Source: JBDTSW01 sp963782605 (GTDB lineage: Bacteria; Actinomycetota; Thermoleophilia; Solirubrobacterales; 70-9). From it: DNA of 64,000 nucleotides. The stretch is from positions 1 to 64,000 of the forward strand of contig CAWAKK010000006.1 in the NCBI GenBank assembly GCA_963782605.1, read 5' to 3'. Of this stretch, positions 46,398-54,731 are shown piece by piece. The notes beneath the pieces were generated by a model. It saw nothing but the letters and a program-made list of their open reading frames with translations, did no database searches and was not told the origin of the DNA. Every line of letters begins with the position of its first letter. Position 1 is the stretch's first letter. The position numbers and the translations under genes were made by a program.

Positions 46398-47273
46398 GTG
46401 CTCTTCGGCCGCAAGAAGACGACCAAGAACAACATCCTGGTCACGGGTACGGGTCGTTCGGGCACGACCCTGACGTGCCACCTGCTGAACAAGCTGCCCG
46501 ACACCGTTGCCCTGTTCGAGCCGATGAAGGTGAGCAAGTTCCCCGAGCTCGGCACGCACTCGAAGATGTGCCGAGAGATCGAGCGCTTCTGCGATCGGCA
46601 GCGCCAGACGCTGCACGAACGCGGGGTGGCGATCTCCAAGAACGCCGACGGCGCCATTCCCGACAATCCGTTCGGCACCGCCCGGACCGAGGACGGGCTG
46701 CGCCGTAGGTCGATCAAGAAGGGCGAGGTCGCGATCGACAAGCAGCTCTCGCAGGATTTCACCCTGATCGTCAAGCACATCTCCGCGTTCGCGGCGCTCT
46801 TGGGCGAGCTGGTCGAGCGTTTTCCCGTGTACGCCGTCGTCCGCAACCCGCTCCCCGTCCTGGCGTCGTGGAACAGCATCGACTTCAATCTGCAGCAGGG
46901 CCACGTGCCGGCCGCCGAGCGGATCACGCCGGCGCTGAAGGCGGACCTGGCGAGCATCGATGACCCGCTCGACCGCCAGATCCACGTCCTCGCGTACTTC
47001 CACGGGCAGTTTCGCCGCTACCTGCCCGACGAGTCGATCCTTCGCTACGAGTCGATCATCGAGAGCGGTGGGTCGGCGCTCAGCGTGATCCACCCCGCCG
47101 CCGCGGAGCTCAGCGAGCCGCTGCAAAGTCGCAACGTGAGCGAGCTCTACGACCGCGACAGCCTGCGGCGCATCGGCGAGCGGCTGCTGCGGTCGGATGG
47201 CGCCCACTGGCAGTCGTACTCGCAGGAGAGCGTCGAGGAGCTGCTCGAGCTCTCACTTCAGGATGCCCGCTGA
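46398..47273 (+). CDS. Sulfotransferase-like protein 5
   Basis: This ~291-residue protein begins with a basic tail (FGRKKTTKNN) and ILVTGTGRSGTTLTCHLLNK as nucleotide loop; the second site is VYAVVRNPLPVLASWNSIDF. The middle part (KHISAFAALLGELVERFP) is its own. It is distant from the other copies and may use a different acceptor. Its stop is 11 bases into the next gene. The -10 box at 46,385 suggests that it begins a second transcript. Confidence 0.75.
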   Translation: MLFGRKKTTKNNILVTGTGRSGTTLTCHLLNKLPDTVALFEPMKVSKFPELGTHSKMCREIERFCDRQRQTLHERGVAISKNADGAIPDNPFGTARTEDGLRRRSIKKGEVAIDKQLSQDFTLIVKHISAFAALLGELVERFPVYAVVRNPLPVLASWNSIDFNLQQGHVPAAERITPALKADLASIDDPLDRQIHVLAYFHGQFRRYLPDESILRYESIIESGGSALSVIHPAAAELSEPLQSRNVSELYDRDSLRRIGERLLRSDGAHWQSYSQESVEELLELSLQDAR

Positions 47274-48216
47274 CGAGCGCGTGCGAACGGTCCTCTTCTA
47301 CCGGAACTTCAAGAAGTTCCACGGCGGCCACCTGAAGGTGTGGGACTACTTCAATCACGTGCGCGCCTCGCCTCAGCACACGCCGAGGATCGCGTTTACG
47401 CCGCAGACGAGCTGGGACGAGAGCAACCCGTGGGCGACGGACGGCGAGCTTGTCGTCGAGGACGCGACCGCGGTGCATCCCGACATCTTCTTCCTCGCGG
47501 GGCGCGACTGGGAGATGGCCGAGGAGCATCCCGCCTTTACGCCGGACGTGCCCGTCATCAACTTCCTCCAGCACGTGCGCCACGCCGATCCCGAGAGCTC
47601 GCGGCATGGGTTCCTGCGGCGCAAGGCGATCCGCATCTGCGTGAGCGAGGTGGTCGCGGACGCCGTTCGCGAGACCGGGCTCACCGAGGGCCCGGTGCTC
47701 GCCACGCCGAACTCGGTCGACCTCGATCGCCTCCCCGCCCCTGGCGAGCGCGAGCACGACATCGACGTGTTGATCGCCGGGCTCAAGCGGCCGGCACGTG
47801 CTCGCAAGCTGGAGGCGCGGCTCGAGGCGCCAGGACGGCGGATCGTGCTGCTGCGCGAGCTGCTCCCGCGTGAGGAGTACCTGGATCACGTAAAGCGGGC
47901 GCGCGTAACCGTCTTTCTGCCCAACGACACCGAGGGCTTCTACCTGCCGCCACTCGAGGGCATGGCCATGGGGACGCTGGTCGTCTGTCCCGAGCACGAC
48001 GGCGAGCACGCCATCTACCGCAGCGGCGAGAACTGCTTTCGGCCGGCCTATGAGCTTGACGACCTGGTGGCCGCCGCCGAGGCCGCGCTCGCGCTCGATC
48101 CCGAGGGCACCCGGGCGATGCGGGCGGCGGCGCGCAAGACGGCGGAGGGGCGCAGCATGCAGGTCGAGCGGGCGACGTTCCTCGAGATCCTGAACAACGT
48201 CGACGAGCTGTGGTGA
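47263..48216 (+). CDS. Glycosyltransferase, GT4-like (GT-B fold)
   Basis: This 317-residue protein begins MPADERVRTVLFYRNFKKFH and has FLQHVRHADPESS, RICVSEVVADAVRETG, TPNSVDLDRLP and the C-terminal E-x7-E region in TEGFYLPPLEGMAMGTLVVC, the pattern of retaining GT-B enzymes. The donor is unknown. The first half is shorter than in most GT4 members. The ATG lies inside the end of sulfotransferase 5 and its TGA overlaps the GTG of sulfotransferase 6. Confidence 0.75.
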   Translation: MPADERVRTVLFYRNFKKFHGGHLKVWDYFNHVRASPQHTPRIAFTPQTSWDESNPWATDGELVVEDATAVHPDIFFLAGRDWEMAEEHPAFTPDVPVINFLQHVRHADPESSRHGFLRRKAIRICVSEVVADAVRETGLTEGPVLATPNSVDLDRLPAPGEREHDIDVLIAGLKRPARARKLEARLEAPGRRIVLLRELLPREEYLDHVKRARVTVFLPNDTEGFYLPPLEGMAMGTLVVCPEHDGEHAIYRSGENCFRPAYELDDLVAAAEAALALDPEGTRAMRAAARKTAEGRSMQVERATFLEILNNVDELW

Positions 48217-49130
48217 GCGCGCCCGATCCTGCGAGCGTGCAAGAGAGCCCCGCCCCGTTCATCGTCGGGGTCGGGCGCTCGGGCACGACGCTGCTGCGAC
48301 TGATGCTCGACGCGCACCCGCAGCTCGCCATCCCGCCGGAGACGCAGTTCATCCCCGAGCTGGTCGAGGCGGCGCAGACCTCCGGGGCCACCGCTGAGGT
48401 GGTTGCGGATGTGCTCGTTTCGCACCGGCGCTTCGGCGACTTCGGGATCTCGCCGCAGGAGGCCCGCGACGCCTTCGCCGCGCTTGATCCCTTCGACCTC
48501 ACCGCCGCCCTGCGCTGGTTCTATCTCACGTACGCGCAGCGGCACGGCAAGGAGCGCTGGGGCGACAAGAGCCCCGGATACGGCTGGATGATGGAGCCGG
48601 TCGAGCGCGCCCTCCCAGAGGCGCACTTCATCCATCTGATCCGCGACGGTCGCGACGTCGCGCTCTCCAAGCGCGCGAAGCGCGACGACGACCCCAGCGC
48701 CGAAAGGCTGGCGCGCCACTGGGCCAAGCGGATCCGGTGGACGCGCGAGCAGGGCCAAGTTGCCCGGCATTACATGGAGCTGCGCTACGAGGATCTCGTC
48801 GCCGAGCCGGGGCGAGAGCTGCGTCGGATATGCGAGTTCATCGAGCTCGAGTTCGATGTGGCGATCCTCCAGTACCACGAGGGTGCCTCGGACCGCCTCT
48901 CGGAGATCGCCCGGGACCTGCCCGCCGGAACGGAGCTCGACCCAGGTCGCACGCGCGATCCGGTGGCGGCGGACAAGCGAGTCGCCATTCACCAACTCGC
49001 CACCGAGCCTCCGCGCGCCGACCGGATCGCGAAGTGGAGGACGGACATGTCCGAGACCGAGCGGGTCGAGTTCGAGCGCGTCGCCGGCGACGTTCTGACC
49101 GAGCTGGGATACGAGACGCTCGAGCGCTGA
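48213..49130 (+). CDS. Sulfotransferase 6
   Basis: This ~305-residue enzyme is the third member of the closely similar set. It has FIVGVGRSGTTLLRLMLDAH (PAPS loop), RWGDKSPGYGWMMEPVERAL and FIHLIRDGRDVALSKRAKRD (3'-phosphate site), and the C-terminal region TEPPRADRIAKWRTDMSETE, shared with sulfotransferase 1 (TKEPPRGDRVAKWKREM). GTG at 48,213 overlaps the preceding stop. It is the last gene before the structured, terminator-ended region. Confidence 0.92.
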   Translation: MSAPDPASVQESPAPFIVGVGRSGTTLLRLMLDAHPQLAIPPETQFIPELVEAAQTSGATAEVVADVLVSHRRFGDFGISPQEARDAFAALDPFDLTAALRWFYLTYAQRHGKERWGDKSPGYGWMMEPVERALPEAHFIHLIRDGRDVALSKRAKRDDDPSAERLARHWAKRIRWTREQGQVARHYMELRYEDLVAEPGRELRRICEFIELEFDVAILQYHEGASDRLSEIARDLPAGTELDPGRTRDPVAADKRVAIHQLATEPPRADRIAKWRTDMSETERVEFERVAGDVLTELGYETLER

Positions 49131-49184
49131 GCTCATCCCCCCGATTTGCTTCAATCGGTGGACCAGAGAAAGGAGGTGGTCCTA

Positions 49185-49229
49185 CTGATTCACATGCTTA
49201 ACGGGACGCTGGAGGTGCAGGGCCGCTAG
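49185..49229 (+). CDS. Possible 14-residue leader peptide (CTG start)
   Basis: AGGAGG at 49,171-49,176 lies eight bases ahead of a CTG that opens a frame reading LIHMLNGTLEVQGR before TAG at 49,227. A GTG at 49,176 and an ATG at 49,194 are alternative starts. The strong ribosome site sits in the loop of a hairpin, so translation could control the downstream structures or the terminator. Coding is unproven. Confidence 0.3.
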   Translation: MIHMLNGTLEVQGR

Positions 49230-49385
49230 GAAGGCCGCGTCGGTCCCCATCCGCGTGAGCGGAGGTGAGGCCGCGCACCGTGCGAGCCGTCCGGTGGAAT
49301 CCACCCCGGGCACCGGCGAGCCAAGGAGGCGGGATGCTGTCCCACCCCGCCGTTAATCCGGCGCTCGCTCCCAAATCGCACCTGC

Positions 49386-49420
49386 GAGGGGCCGTCCTTT
49401 GGGGCGGCCCCTCGTCTTTC
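49386..49420 (+). terminator. Rho-independent terminator
   Basis: GAGGGGCCG (49,386-49,394) and CGGCCCCTC (49,405-49,413) form a perfect nine-base stem with a ten-base loop, followed by GTCTTTCTC. It ends plus-strand transcripts. Confidence 0.8.
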
Positions 49421-50008
49421 TCAGGCGGCCTGTGGCAGGTAGGTCTCCCAGGCGACCGGGATCCGCGGGCTCGCGATCCGGATGAAGACCGTTGGGCCGG
49501 GCGGCTTAGGCCGATTCGCTGGGTGCATGCGCGCCTCGTGCGGCGTCCGGTTGCCCTTGCGGCGGTTGCAGGGGGCGCACGCCGCCACGATGTTGTCCCA
49601 CTCCGACAGGCCACCGCGGCTGCGCGGGATCACGTGGTCGACCGTGAGCCCGGTTGCCTCGTGGCCGCAGTACTGGCAGGTCCAGGAGTCACGGGCCAGG
49701 ACTGCCTTGCGTGTGATCTTGCGACGGTGCACGTCGCGGGGGATGCGCACGTAGCGAACGAGGCGGATCACGCAAGGCTTCTCCAGCTCGAGCCGCTCCG
49801 AGCGCAGGACGCCCTCGCGCTCCTCCAGGATCTCGGCGCGCTCCTTCAGGACCAGCACGGCAGCCCGCCGCATCGTGCAGACGTTGATCGGCTCGAAGGA
49901 AGCGTTCAGAACGAGGACGCGCCCTCCCGGCCGATCCGGCCCGTGGCCGTTGTGGCCGTTTAGCGACCTGTGACCGTTCATGACGGCCGGTGCGACCCCC
50001 GTCTTCAT
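49421..50008 (-). CDS. HNH endonuclease family protein
   Basis: The ~195-residue protein has a Gly/Asn-rich N-terminus, the conserved RVLVLNASFEPINVCTMRRA and the HNH site with zinc cysteines CQYCGHEATGLTVDHVIPRS and RGGLSEWDNIVAACAPCNRR. This type is a common chromosomal gene of actinobacteria with unclear role, and is not an obvious homing enzyme. The ATG at 50,008 or the one at 49,981 (MNGHRSLNGH) could be the start. Its stop coincides with the end of the terminator on the other strand. Confidence 0.88.
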   Translation of the reverse strand: MKTGVAPAVMNGHRSLNGHNGHGPDRPGGRVLVLNASFEPINVCTMRRAAVLVLKERAEILEEREGVLRSERLELEKPCVIRLVRYVRIPRDVHRRKITRKAVLARDSWTCQYCGHEATGLTVDHVIPRSRGGLSEWDNIVAACAPCNRRKGNRTPHEARMHPANRPKPPGPTVFIRIASPRIPVAWETYLPQAA

Positions 50009-50054
50009 TGCGCAGGAATCTTAGACCGGCGGCTAGCCGGACCGGGTGGAACGC

Positions 50055-50909
50055 CTACGCGCCGGGGACCCCGGGCGCACCCACCGGGTAGCTGCCCAGC
50101 ACCCGCACGGACTCGGCCTTGCCGCGCAGCGCCGTGATCGCCTCGTCCACCAGCGGATCATCGCCACGGCCGTCGAGGTCGATGAAGAACATGTAGCGGC
50201 CGAGGCCGCTGCGGCGCGGGCGCGATTCGATCCGGGTGAGGTTGATGCCACGGCTCGAGAACTCCGTCAGGGCTTCGACGAGCACTCCGGCGTGGTCCTC
50301 GCCCAGCTCGGAGAAGATCAGCGTCGTCCGCCACGGCCCCTCACCCTTGGATCGGGTGCCGGCTGGCGCGATCCAGACGAAGCGCGTCACGTTGTCCGCC
50401 TCGTCCTCGATGCCCTCGCGGAGCACCATGGCCCCGTAGAGCTCGGCCGCAACGGGCGACCCGATCGCCGCCCATGGCTCCGCAGCCTGGGCGACGATGC
50501 GAACCGCCTCCGCGGTGCTGGAGACGGTCCAGGTCTCGGCCTTGGAGAGGTGCTCTCGAGCGAACCGCGCGCACTGGGCGCTCGCCTGCGGGTGGGAGAG
50601 CACCATCTCGATGTCACCGAGCGCGAGCTCGCTGCGCGCGATCAGGGAATGCGAGATCCGCTGATCGTGCTCGCCCGCGATCGTGACCTCGGGGGCGTCG
50701 AAGGCCAACGCGTCGAGCGTCGTGCGAACCGAGCCCTCGATCGAGTTCTCGAACGGGACGAAGGCACGCTCAGCCGTCCCGTCGGCCACGGCGCGGATGG
50801 CGTCGTGGACGGTTGGCTCCGGCCCTGTCTCGATCTCGGCATCGCCCGCCGCTCGGCGCAGCGCGTCGTCGGTGTATGTCCCCGCGGGCCCGAGGAAGGT
50901 GACCTTCAT
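50055..50909 (-). CDS. pheA: Prephenate dehydratase
   Basis: The enzyme turns prephenate into phenylpyruvate in phenylalanine synthesis. The 284-residue protein starts MKVTFLGPAGTYTDDALRRA, has ERAFVPFENSIEGSVRTTLD, the catalytic Thr-Arg-Phe in DNVTRFVWIAPAG, and a C-terminal ACT domain with NLTRIESRPRRSGLGRYMFF, the ESRP motif of phenylalanine feedback binding. It is monofunctional, without a chorismate mutase domain. It stands alone, separated from the next gene by 46 bases. Confidence 0.95.
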   Translation of the reverse strand: MKVTFLGPAGTYTDDALRRAAGDAEIETGPEPTVHDAIRAVADGTAERAFVPFENSIEGSVRTTLDALAFDAPEVTIAGEHDQRISHSLIARSELALGDIEMVLSHPQASAQCARFAREHLSKAETWTVSSTAEAVRIVAQAAEPWAAIGSPVAAELYGAMVLREGIEDEADNVTRFVWIAPAGTRSKGEGPWRTTLIFSELGEDHAGVLVEALTEFSSRGINLTRIESRPRRSGLGRYMFFIDLDGRGDDPLVDEAITALRGKAESVRVLGSYPVGAPGVPGA

Positions 50910-50955
50910 GAAGCGCGCGACGGTAGCGGACGGCGAAGGCGCCGGGAGGGCGCAG

Positions 50956-52026
50956 CTACTCGAAGTTGACCTGGAAGGTGGCCATGTTGTTCTCGGTGAC
51001 TTGCTCGTCGCAGACGGGCAGCACGTTCACCTCCAGCGTCAGATCCTGGCCGGTCGCCGGCTCGGGATCGATCTCGATCTCTGCGTCCTCACTCGCGCCG
51101 GGCTCGATCCGCTCGATCTCGGCGCTGCCCTCGAACGTCTCCTCGCCGCCACTCAGGGCGGCCTCCACCGGTACGGCGGTCTCCTCTGTGTCTCCCTGGT
51201 TCTCGGCGGTGACCGTGATCGTGTACGGCGGGCCCCCGGCGACGACCGTGAGCGCATCCGGCGTCAACTCGGTGTCGTTGATGACCGTGTTGACGCGCGC
51301 GAGGCCATGGACTCCGGGCGGGCACTCACCCCCGATGGCGACCCCGGAGAACGCCGTGGAGAGTGTGTTGACATCGAGGAAACTGTCGTCGGGAAGGAAG
51401 TTTTCCTCCGGCAGGCGCTCGTCCTGGGCCACCGGCACGTCCTCCTCGTCGATCGTCGTGTTGATCTCCTCGCGTGCACGCTGATAGAGCACGTCGGATG
51501 CGAGGAAGTAACGCATGAACACGGCGATCTGGTCCAGCGCGTCGCTCTCGTTCTCGGTGCCGAGCGCCGTATCGACCTGCTCGGCGATGCCGCTGATGCC
51601 GTCCGCCCGCAGCTCGTAGGCCGTGACCAGATCGTCCTGAGCCCCGGCCACCTCGTCGGGTGCGTCGAGCCCCTCGACCCGAGCGAGCAGGCTCTCCGCG
51701 GTCCCGCGGTCGGAGAGCACTTGTGCGCGGAATGCCGCCTCGTCGAGGTTGCCGGGATCCCCAAGGAGCTTGAAGAAATCGTCGGAGAGCTGCTGCGATT
51801 CGACGGCGATGGCGACGAGGTCGCTGTTGTAGTTCTCGAACGCGCGCTCCTTGCGATTGTCGAGGCATGCCTTGAAGCCGATGACGATGAGGATGATGAT
51901 CCCCACGCCGACCACGAGCGCCATCAGGCGCCGTGCCAGATAGGGCCGTTGCTGGGGCGCTCCAAATCGCTGCGACCGGTCCGGTTGATCCTCCTCGAAC
52001 CCGTCGTCGTCGTCCATGAAAGCCAA
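50956..52026 (-). CDS. Membrane-anchored secreted protein, single N-terminal helix
   Basis: The ~356-residue protein has an acidic start (MDDDDGFEEDQPDRSQRFGA), one helix (ARRLMALVVGVGIIILIVIG) and a helical extracellular part up to ~residue 210 (EEDVPVAQDERLPEENFLPD). The C-terminal ~110 residues (PPYTITVTAENQGDTEETAV, CDEQVTENNMATFQVNF) form an Ig-like or CARDB-like domain. A TTG at 52,026 is used because GGAGG lies five bases before it; the ATG at 52,017 is in frame. Its divergent neighbour is a Ser/Thr kinase, so it could be a signalling partner. I do not recognise the family. Confidence 0.7.
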   Translation of the reverse strand: MAFMDDDDGFEEDQPDRSQRFGAPQQRPYLARRLMALVVGVGIIILIVIGFKACLDNRKERAFENYNSDLVAIAVESQQLSDDFFKLLGDPGNLDEAAFRAQVLSDRGTAESLLARVEGLDAPDEVAGAQDDLVTAYELRADGISGIAEQVDTALGTENESDALDQIAVFMRYFLASDVLYQRAREEINTTIDEEDVPVAQDERLPEENFLPDDSFLDVNTLSTAFSGVAIGGECPPGVHGLARVNTVINDTELTPDALTVVAGGPPYTITVTAENQGDTEETAVPVEAALSGGEETFEGSAEIERIEPGASEDAEIEIDPEPATGQDLTLEVNVLPVCDEQVTENNMATFQVNFE

Positions 52027-52212
52027 GGTGTCCTCCGTGGCTCGATTGGCCCCGTGGGAGAGGGGGCCGCCAAGCCCAGTTGGTGGCGCAGAGTATGAAA
52101 CCTGGTGCGGAGGGCACTTCCCGCCCCTGCGAGTCCAAGCGTCGATCGCAACAAGCCGACCAGGCACGCGCTGGGCAGGAGGGGGGTGCGGAGCGGCGAA
52201 CGGGAAGTGAGG

Positions 52213-53757
52213 ATGGTGGGTGAACTCGTAATGGACCGGTTCCGCTTGCAGGAGCGGATCGGATCTGGCGGTATGGGCACCGTCTACAAGGCCTTCGACG
52301 AGCGTCTCCAGCGACACGTCGCCGTCAAGGAGGTGATGGCGGGGGACCCCGCCCGCGTCGTGCGGGAGGCACAGGCCGCCGCGCGCCTCAACCACCCGGG
52401 AATCGTCACCCTGTTCGAGCTGGGGATCGACGGCCACCGGGCGCTGCTCGTGAGCGAGCTCGTGTCCGGGACGACCCTGGACGAGCTGGTCCGCGACGGT
52501 GACCTCTGTGACCGTGATGTCGGCGAGCTGGGCGCCGACGTCTGCGAGGCGCTCGAGCACGCCCACGAACGCGGCGTGGTTCACCGGGACGTAAAACCAC
52601 AGAACGTGATCGCGAGCGGCGCGGACGGCGCCGGCAAGCGCGCCAAGCTGATGGACTTCGGGATCGCCAGCCTGATGGGCTCACCGACGCTCACCGCCAC
52701 CGGAGAGGTGGTGGGAACGCTCGCATACATGTCGCCCGAGCAGGCGGAGGGCGCTCCTGCGGAGGAGGCGTCCGATACCTATTCGCTTGCCTTGACCCTG
52801 TACGAGTGCTGGGCGGGGGAGAACCCCGTGCGCAGGGCAACCCCAGCGCAGACGGCCCGCGACCTCGGTTCACCGCTGCCACCGCTTTCCGCCTACCGTC
52901 CGGACCTTCCGTCCGACCTGTCCCTGGCAGTCGACGCCTGCCTGCGAGCGGACCCGGAGTTGCGTGCGCCCCTGGCCGACCTCGCCCAGGCGCTCGAGCG
53001 CAAGATCCCTGAGCTCGACGACACCTACGCTTTGCCGACCCCCGAAAGCGATGCCGCGAGCGACCCGGGCGTGCTTCGGCTTTCAGCTGCTCGGCTGGCT
53101 CCAACCTTGGCCCTCGTTGCCCTCTGCGTGGTGCTGGCGGCACCGGCTGGCCTGCCGGGCCTGGCGCTCGTGACGGCGACCCTCTGTCTTCCCGCTCTGC
53201 TCTTTGCGACCTCCCCAGCGCGCCTCGCCCTGCCTGGCCTCTCGATCGTGCTGGGAGCGCTGTCGCTGGGCGCGGCCTACCCGGCCGCGGTTGCCGCCGG
53301 CGAACGGACGCTCCTCTCCCGCTTCGCGATGGGAGTGATCGGATGGATGTGGCTGCTCGCCGCCTGCGCTGCGCTCGGCATCGCGCCGCCCGCCGATCTC
53401 ATGGAGCCGCCGCCGGCGAATTGGGACGAGAGCATCGCCACCGCCTCGAGCGCCCTCCTGGTCCCGCTCACCGAGCCGGCCTCGCTCCTGGGCTTCGCCG
53501 CGTTTGGCCTTGGCGCCGCGACGCTTGGGCGCATCATCGAGGCGAGGCATCTCGCAATGGCCGTGGTCGGCTCGCTCCTGTGGGCGGCTGCGCTGGCGGC
53601 GGCGATGAGGTTCGTCGGCGACGGCGGGCTCGACTGGGCACCCGCAGTGATCGTCGCTTCGGCGCTGCTTGCCCTCGCGAGCAGGCGCGGGTATCGCCCG
53701 CCCAGGCCCCGCTTCCGCGGCTTCACCGCCCCTGGCCGAGTGCCCGCGCACCACTAG
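52213..53757 (+). CDS. Ser/Thr protein kinase with C-terminal multi-helix membrane domain
   Basis: Residues ~10-260 are a Hanks-type kinase: glycine loop RIGSGGMGTVYKAFDERLQR, catalytic loop GVVHRDVKPQNVIASGADGA, DFG in LMDFGIASLMGSPTLTATGE and SPEQ in LAYMSPEQAEGAPAEE. From ~300 on, about 200 residues contain six or so hydrophobic helices (for example TLALVALCVVLAAPAGLPGL, AMGVIGWMWLLAACAALGIA). PASTA domains are absent. Unlike PknB it thus has a large membrane part in place of an extracellular sensor. It begins the fhaA-rodA operon region with the start chosen at the ATG at 52,213. Confidence 0.9.
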   Translation: MVGELVMDRFRLQERIGSGGMGTVYKAFDERLQRHVAVKEVMAGDPARVVREAQAAARLNHPGIVTLFELGIDGHRALLVSELVSGTTLDELVRDGDLCDRDVGELGADVCEALEHAHERGVVHRDVKPQNVIASGADGAGKRAKLMDFGIASLMGSPTLTATGEVVGTLAYMSPEQAEGAPAEEASDTYSLALTLYECWAGENPVRRATPAQTARDLGSPLPPLSAYRPDLPSDLSLAVDACLRADPELRAPLADLAQALERKIPELDDTYALPTPESDAASDPGVLRLSAARLAPTLALVALCVVLAAPAGLPGLALVTATLCLPALLFATSPARLALPGLSIVLGALSLGAAYPAAVAAGERTLLSRFAMGVIGWMWLLAACAALGIAPPADLMEPPPANWDESIATASSALLVPLTEPASLLGFAAFGLGAATLGRIIEARHLAMAVVGSLLWAAALAAAMRFVGDGGLDWAPAVIVASALLALASRRGYRPPRPRFRGFTAPGRVPAHH

Positions 53758-53856
53758 CAGGGTGCTTACGCACCACTAGGATTCTCCCGTTCATGCGCCG
53801 TTGCGCCGGGCTGCCCATGGCCCGGGGCTGCGGGTCGCAGCAAGGGAGAGTGGACC

Positions 53857-54624
53857 ATCAGCGTTCTTCGCAACCTGGAACAACGGCTCGAGAACCTCGT
53901 CGAAGGGGTGTTCAGCCGTGCCTTCTCCTCGCAGGTCCAGCCGGTCGAGATCGCGCGCAAGCTGGCGAAGGAGATGGACGCGCACAAGACGACGTCGATC
54001 TCCCGGATCTATGTCCCCAACGAGTACACGGTGTTCACCTCCACCGAGGACCACAAGCGCTTCGAGGGGTACGAGAGCTCACTCGGGCAGGAGCTCTCCG
54101 CTTACCTGCTCGAGCACGCGCGCCGACACGACTACGCGCTGCTCACTCGCCCGGAGGTAAAGCTCGAGGTGGACGACCGCCTGCGCCTCGGCGAGTTCGG
54201 AATCCAGGCGCGGCTGGTCAAGCCGCCGCAGCGCCAGGGCGAGCAGCCCGCACAGGGCGAGGAGGGCCACACCATGGTCTATTCGGTCCCGCCCAAGCAG
54301 CAGGCCAAGCGCAAGCGGCCGCCGGCCGCGGGGCTCACCGAGACGCGCGCGATCGTGTCCATGCAGGATCGCCGCTACGTGCTCGACGGCCCCGTGGCGT
54401 CCCTCGGCCGCTCGCGCGAGTGCGATTGCGTCTTCGCCGACCCCAACATCTCCCGCAAGCACGCCGAGCTGCGTCGTGGGCCCACGGGCGATTGGCAGAT
54501 CGTCGACCTCGGCTCCACCAACGGCGTCAAGGTGAACGGCCGCCAGGTGGAGAGCTCACGCCTGGCACCAGGGGACGAGATCTCCCTCGGGACCACCTAC
54601 TTCAAGTTCGAGATCGAGGCCTGA
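53857..54624 (+). CDS. fhaA: FhaA-like protein (DUF3662 and FHA domains), possible ATC start
   Basis: Family N-termini read like 'LRNLEQRLENLVEGVFSRAF', and this sequence occurs here from 53,863. No ATG, GTG or TTG precedes it in frame; the codon at the expected position is ATC (53,857), with GGGAGAG about six bases upstream. Either initiation uses ATC or one base is misread. The domain with ISRIYVPNEYTVFTSTEDHK is DUF3662; after a Gln/Pro/Lys linker comes an FHA domain with PVASLGRSRECDCVFADPNI and IVDLGSTNGVKVNGRQV. FhaA binds phosphothreonines made by PknA/PknB and links kinases to cell-wall synthesis. Confidence 0.85.
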   Translation: MSVLRNLEQRLENLVEGVFSRAFSSQVQPVEIARKLAKEMDAHKTTSISRIYVPNEYTVFTSTEDHKRFEGYESSLGQELSAYLLEHARRHDYALLTRPEVKLEVDDRLRLGEFGIQARLVKPPQRQGEQPAQGEEGHTMVYSVPPKQQAKRKRPPAAGLTETRAIVSMQDRRYVLDGPVASLGRSRECDCVFADPNISRKHAELRRGPTGDWQIVDLGSTNGVKVNGRQVESSRLAPGDEISLGTTYFKFEIEA

Positions 54625-54731
54625 GTGAGCAACTCCCGACACCTGGTCCGCTCCCGCCCGAAATATCTTGCCCTCGCCTACGGCTCGGGCATTTCCATCT
54701 GCTCCCGCGTCCGCGCTGTCGGGGGTGGCTA

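Larger units (their letters stand above)
49141..49420 (+). ncRNA. Unidentified structured transcript with SD in a hairpin loop and a terminator
   Basis: This 280-base region is rich in hairpins and carries no long frame. The first is CCGATT/AATCGG (49,141-49,158). The second, GGACCA/TGGTCC (49,160-49,182), holds GAGAAAGGAGG in its loop, so the ribosome site is displayed or shielded. Further dyads include GGTGGA/TCCACC (near 49,292-49,305) and GGCGGG/CCCGCC (near 49,327-49,351). It ends in a terminator. A leader or riboswitch with a tiny reading frame, or a stand-alone regulatory RNA, would fit. I cannot match it to a known RNA family. Confidence 0.45.

Noticed and set aside
49141..49420. HEARO/IscB omega RNA, because an HNH gene is next to it
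   Set aside because: The HNH gene is a chromosomal type without an IscB RuvC domain and is on the opposite strand.
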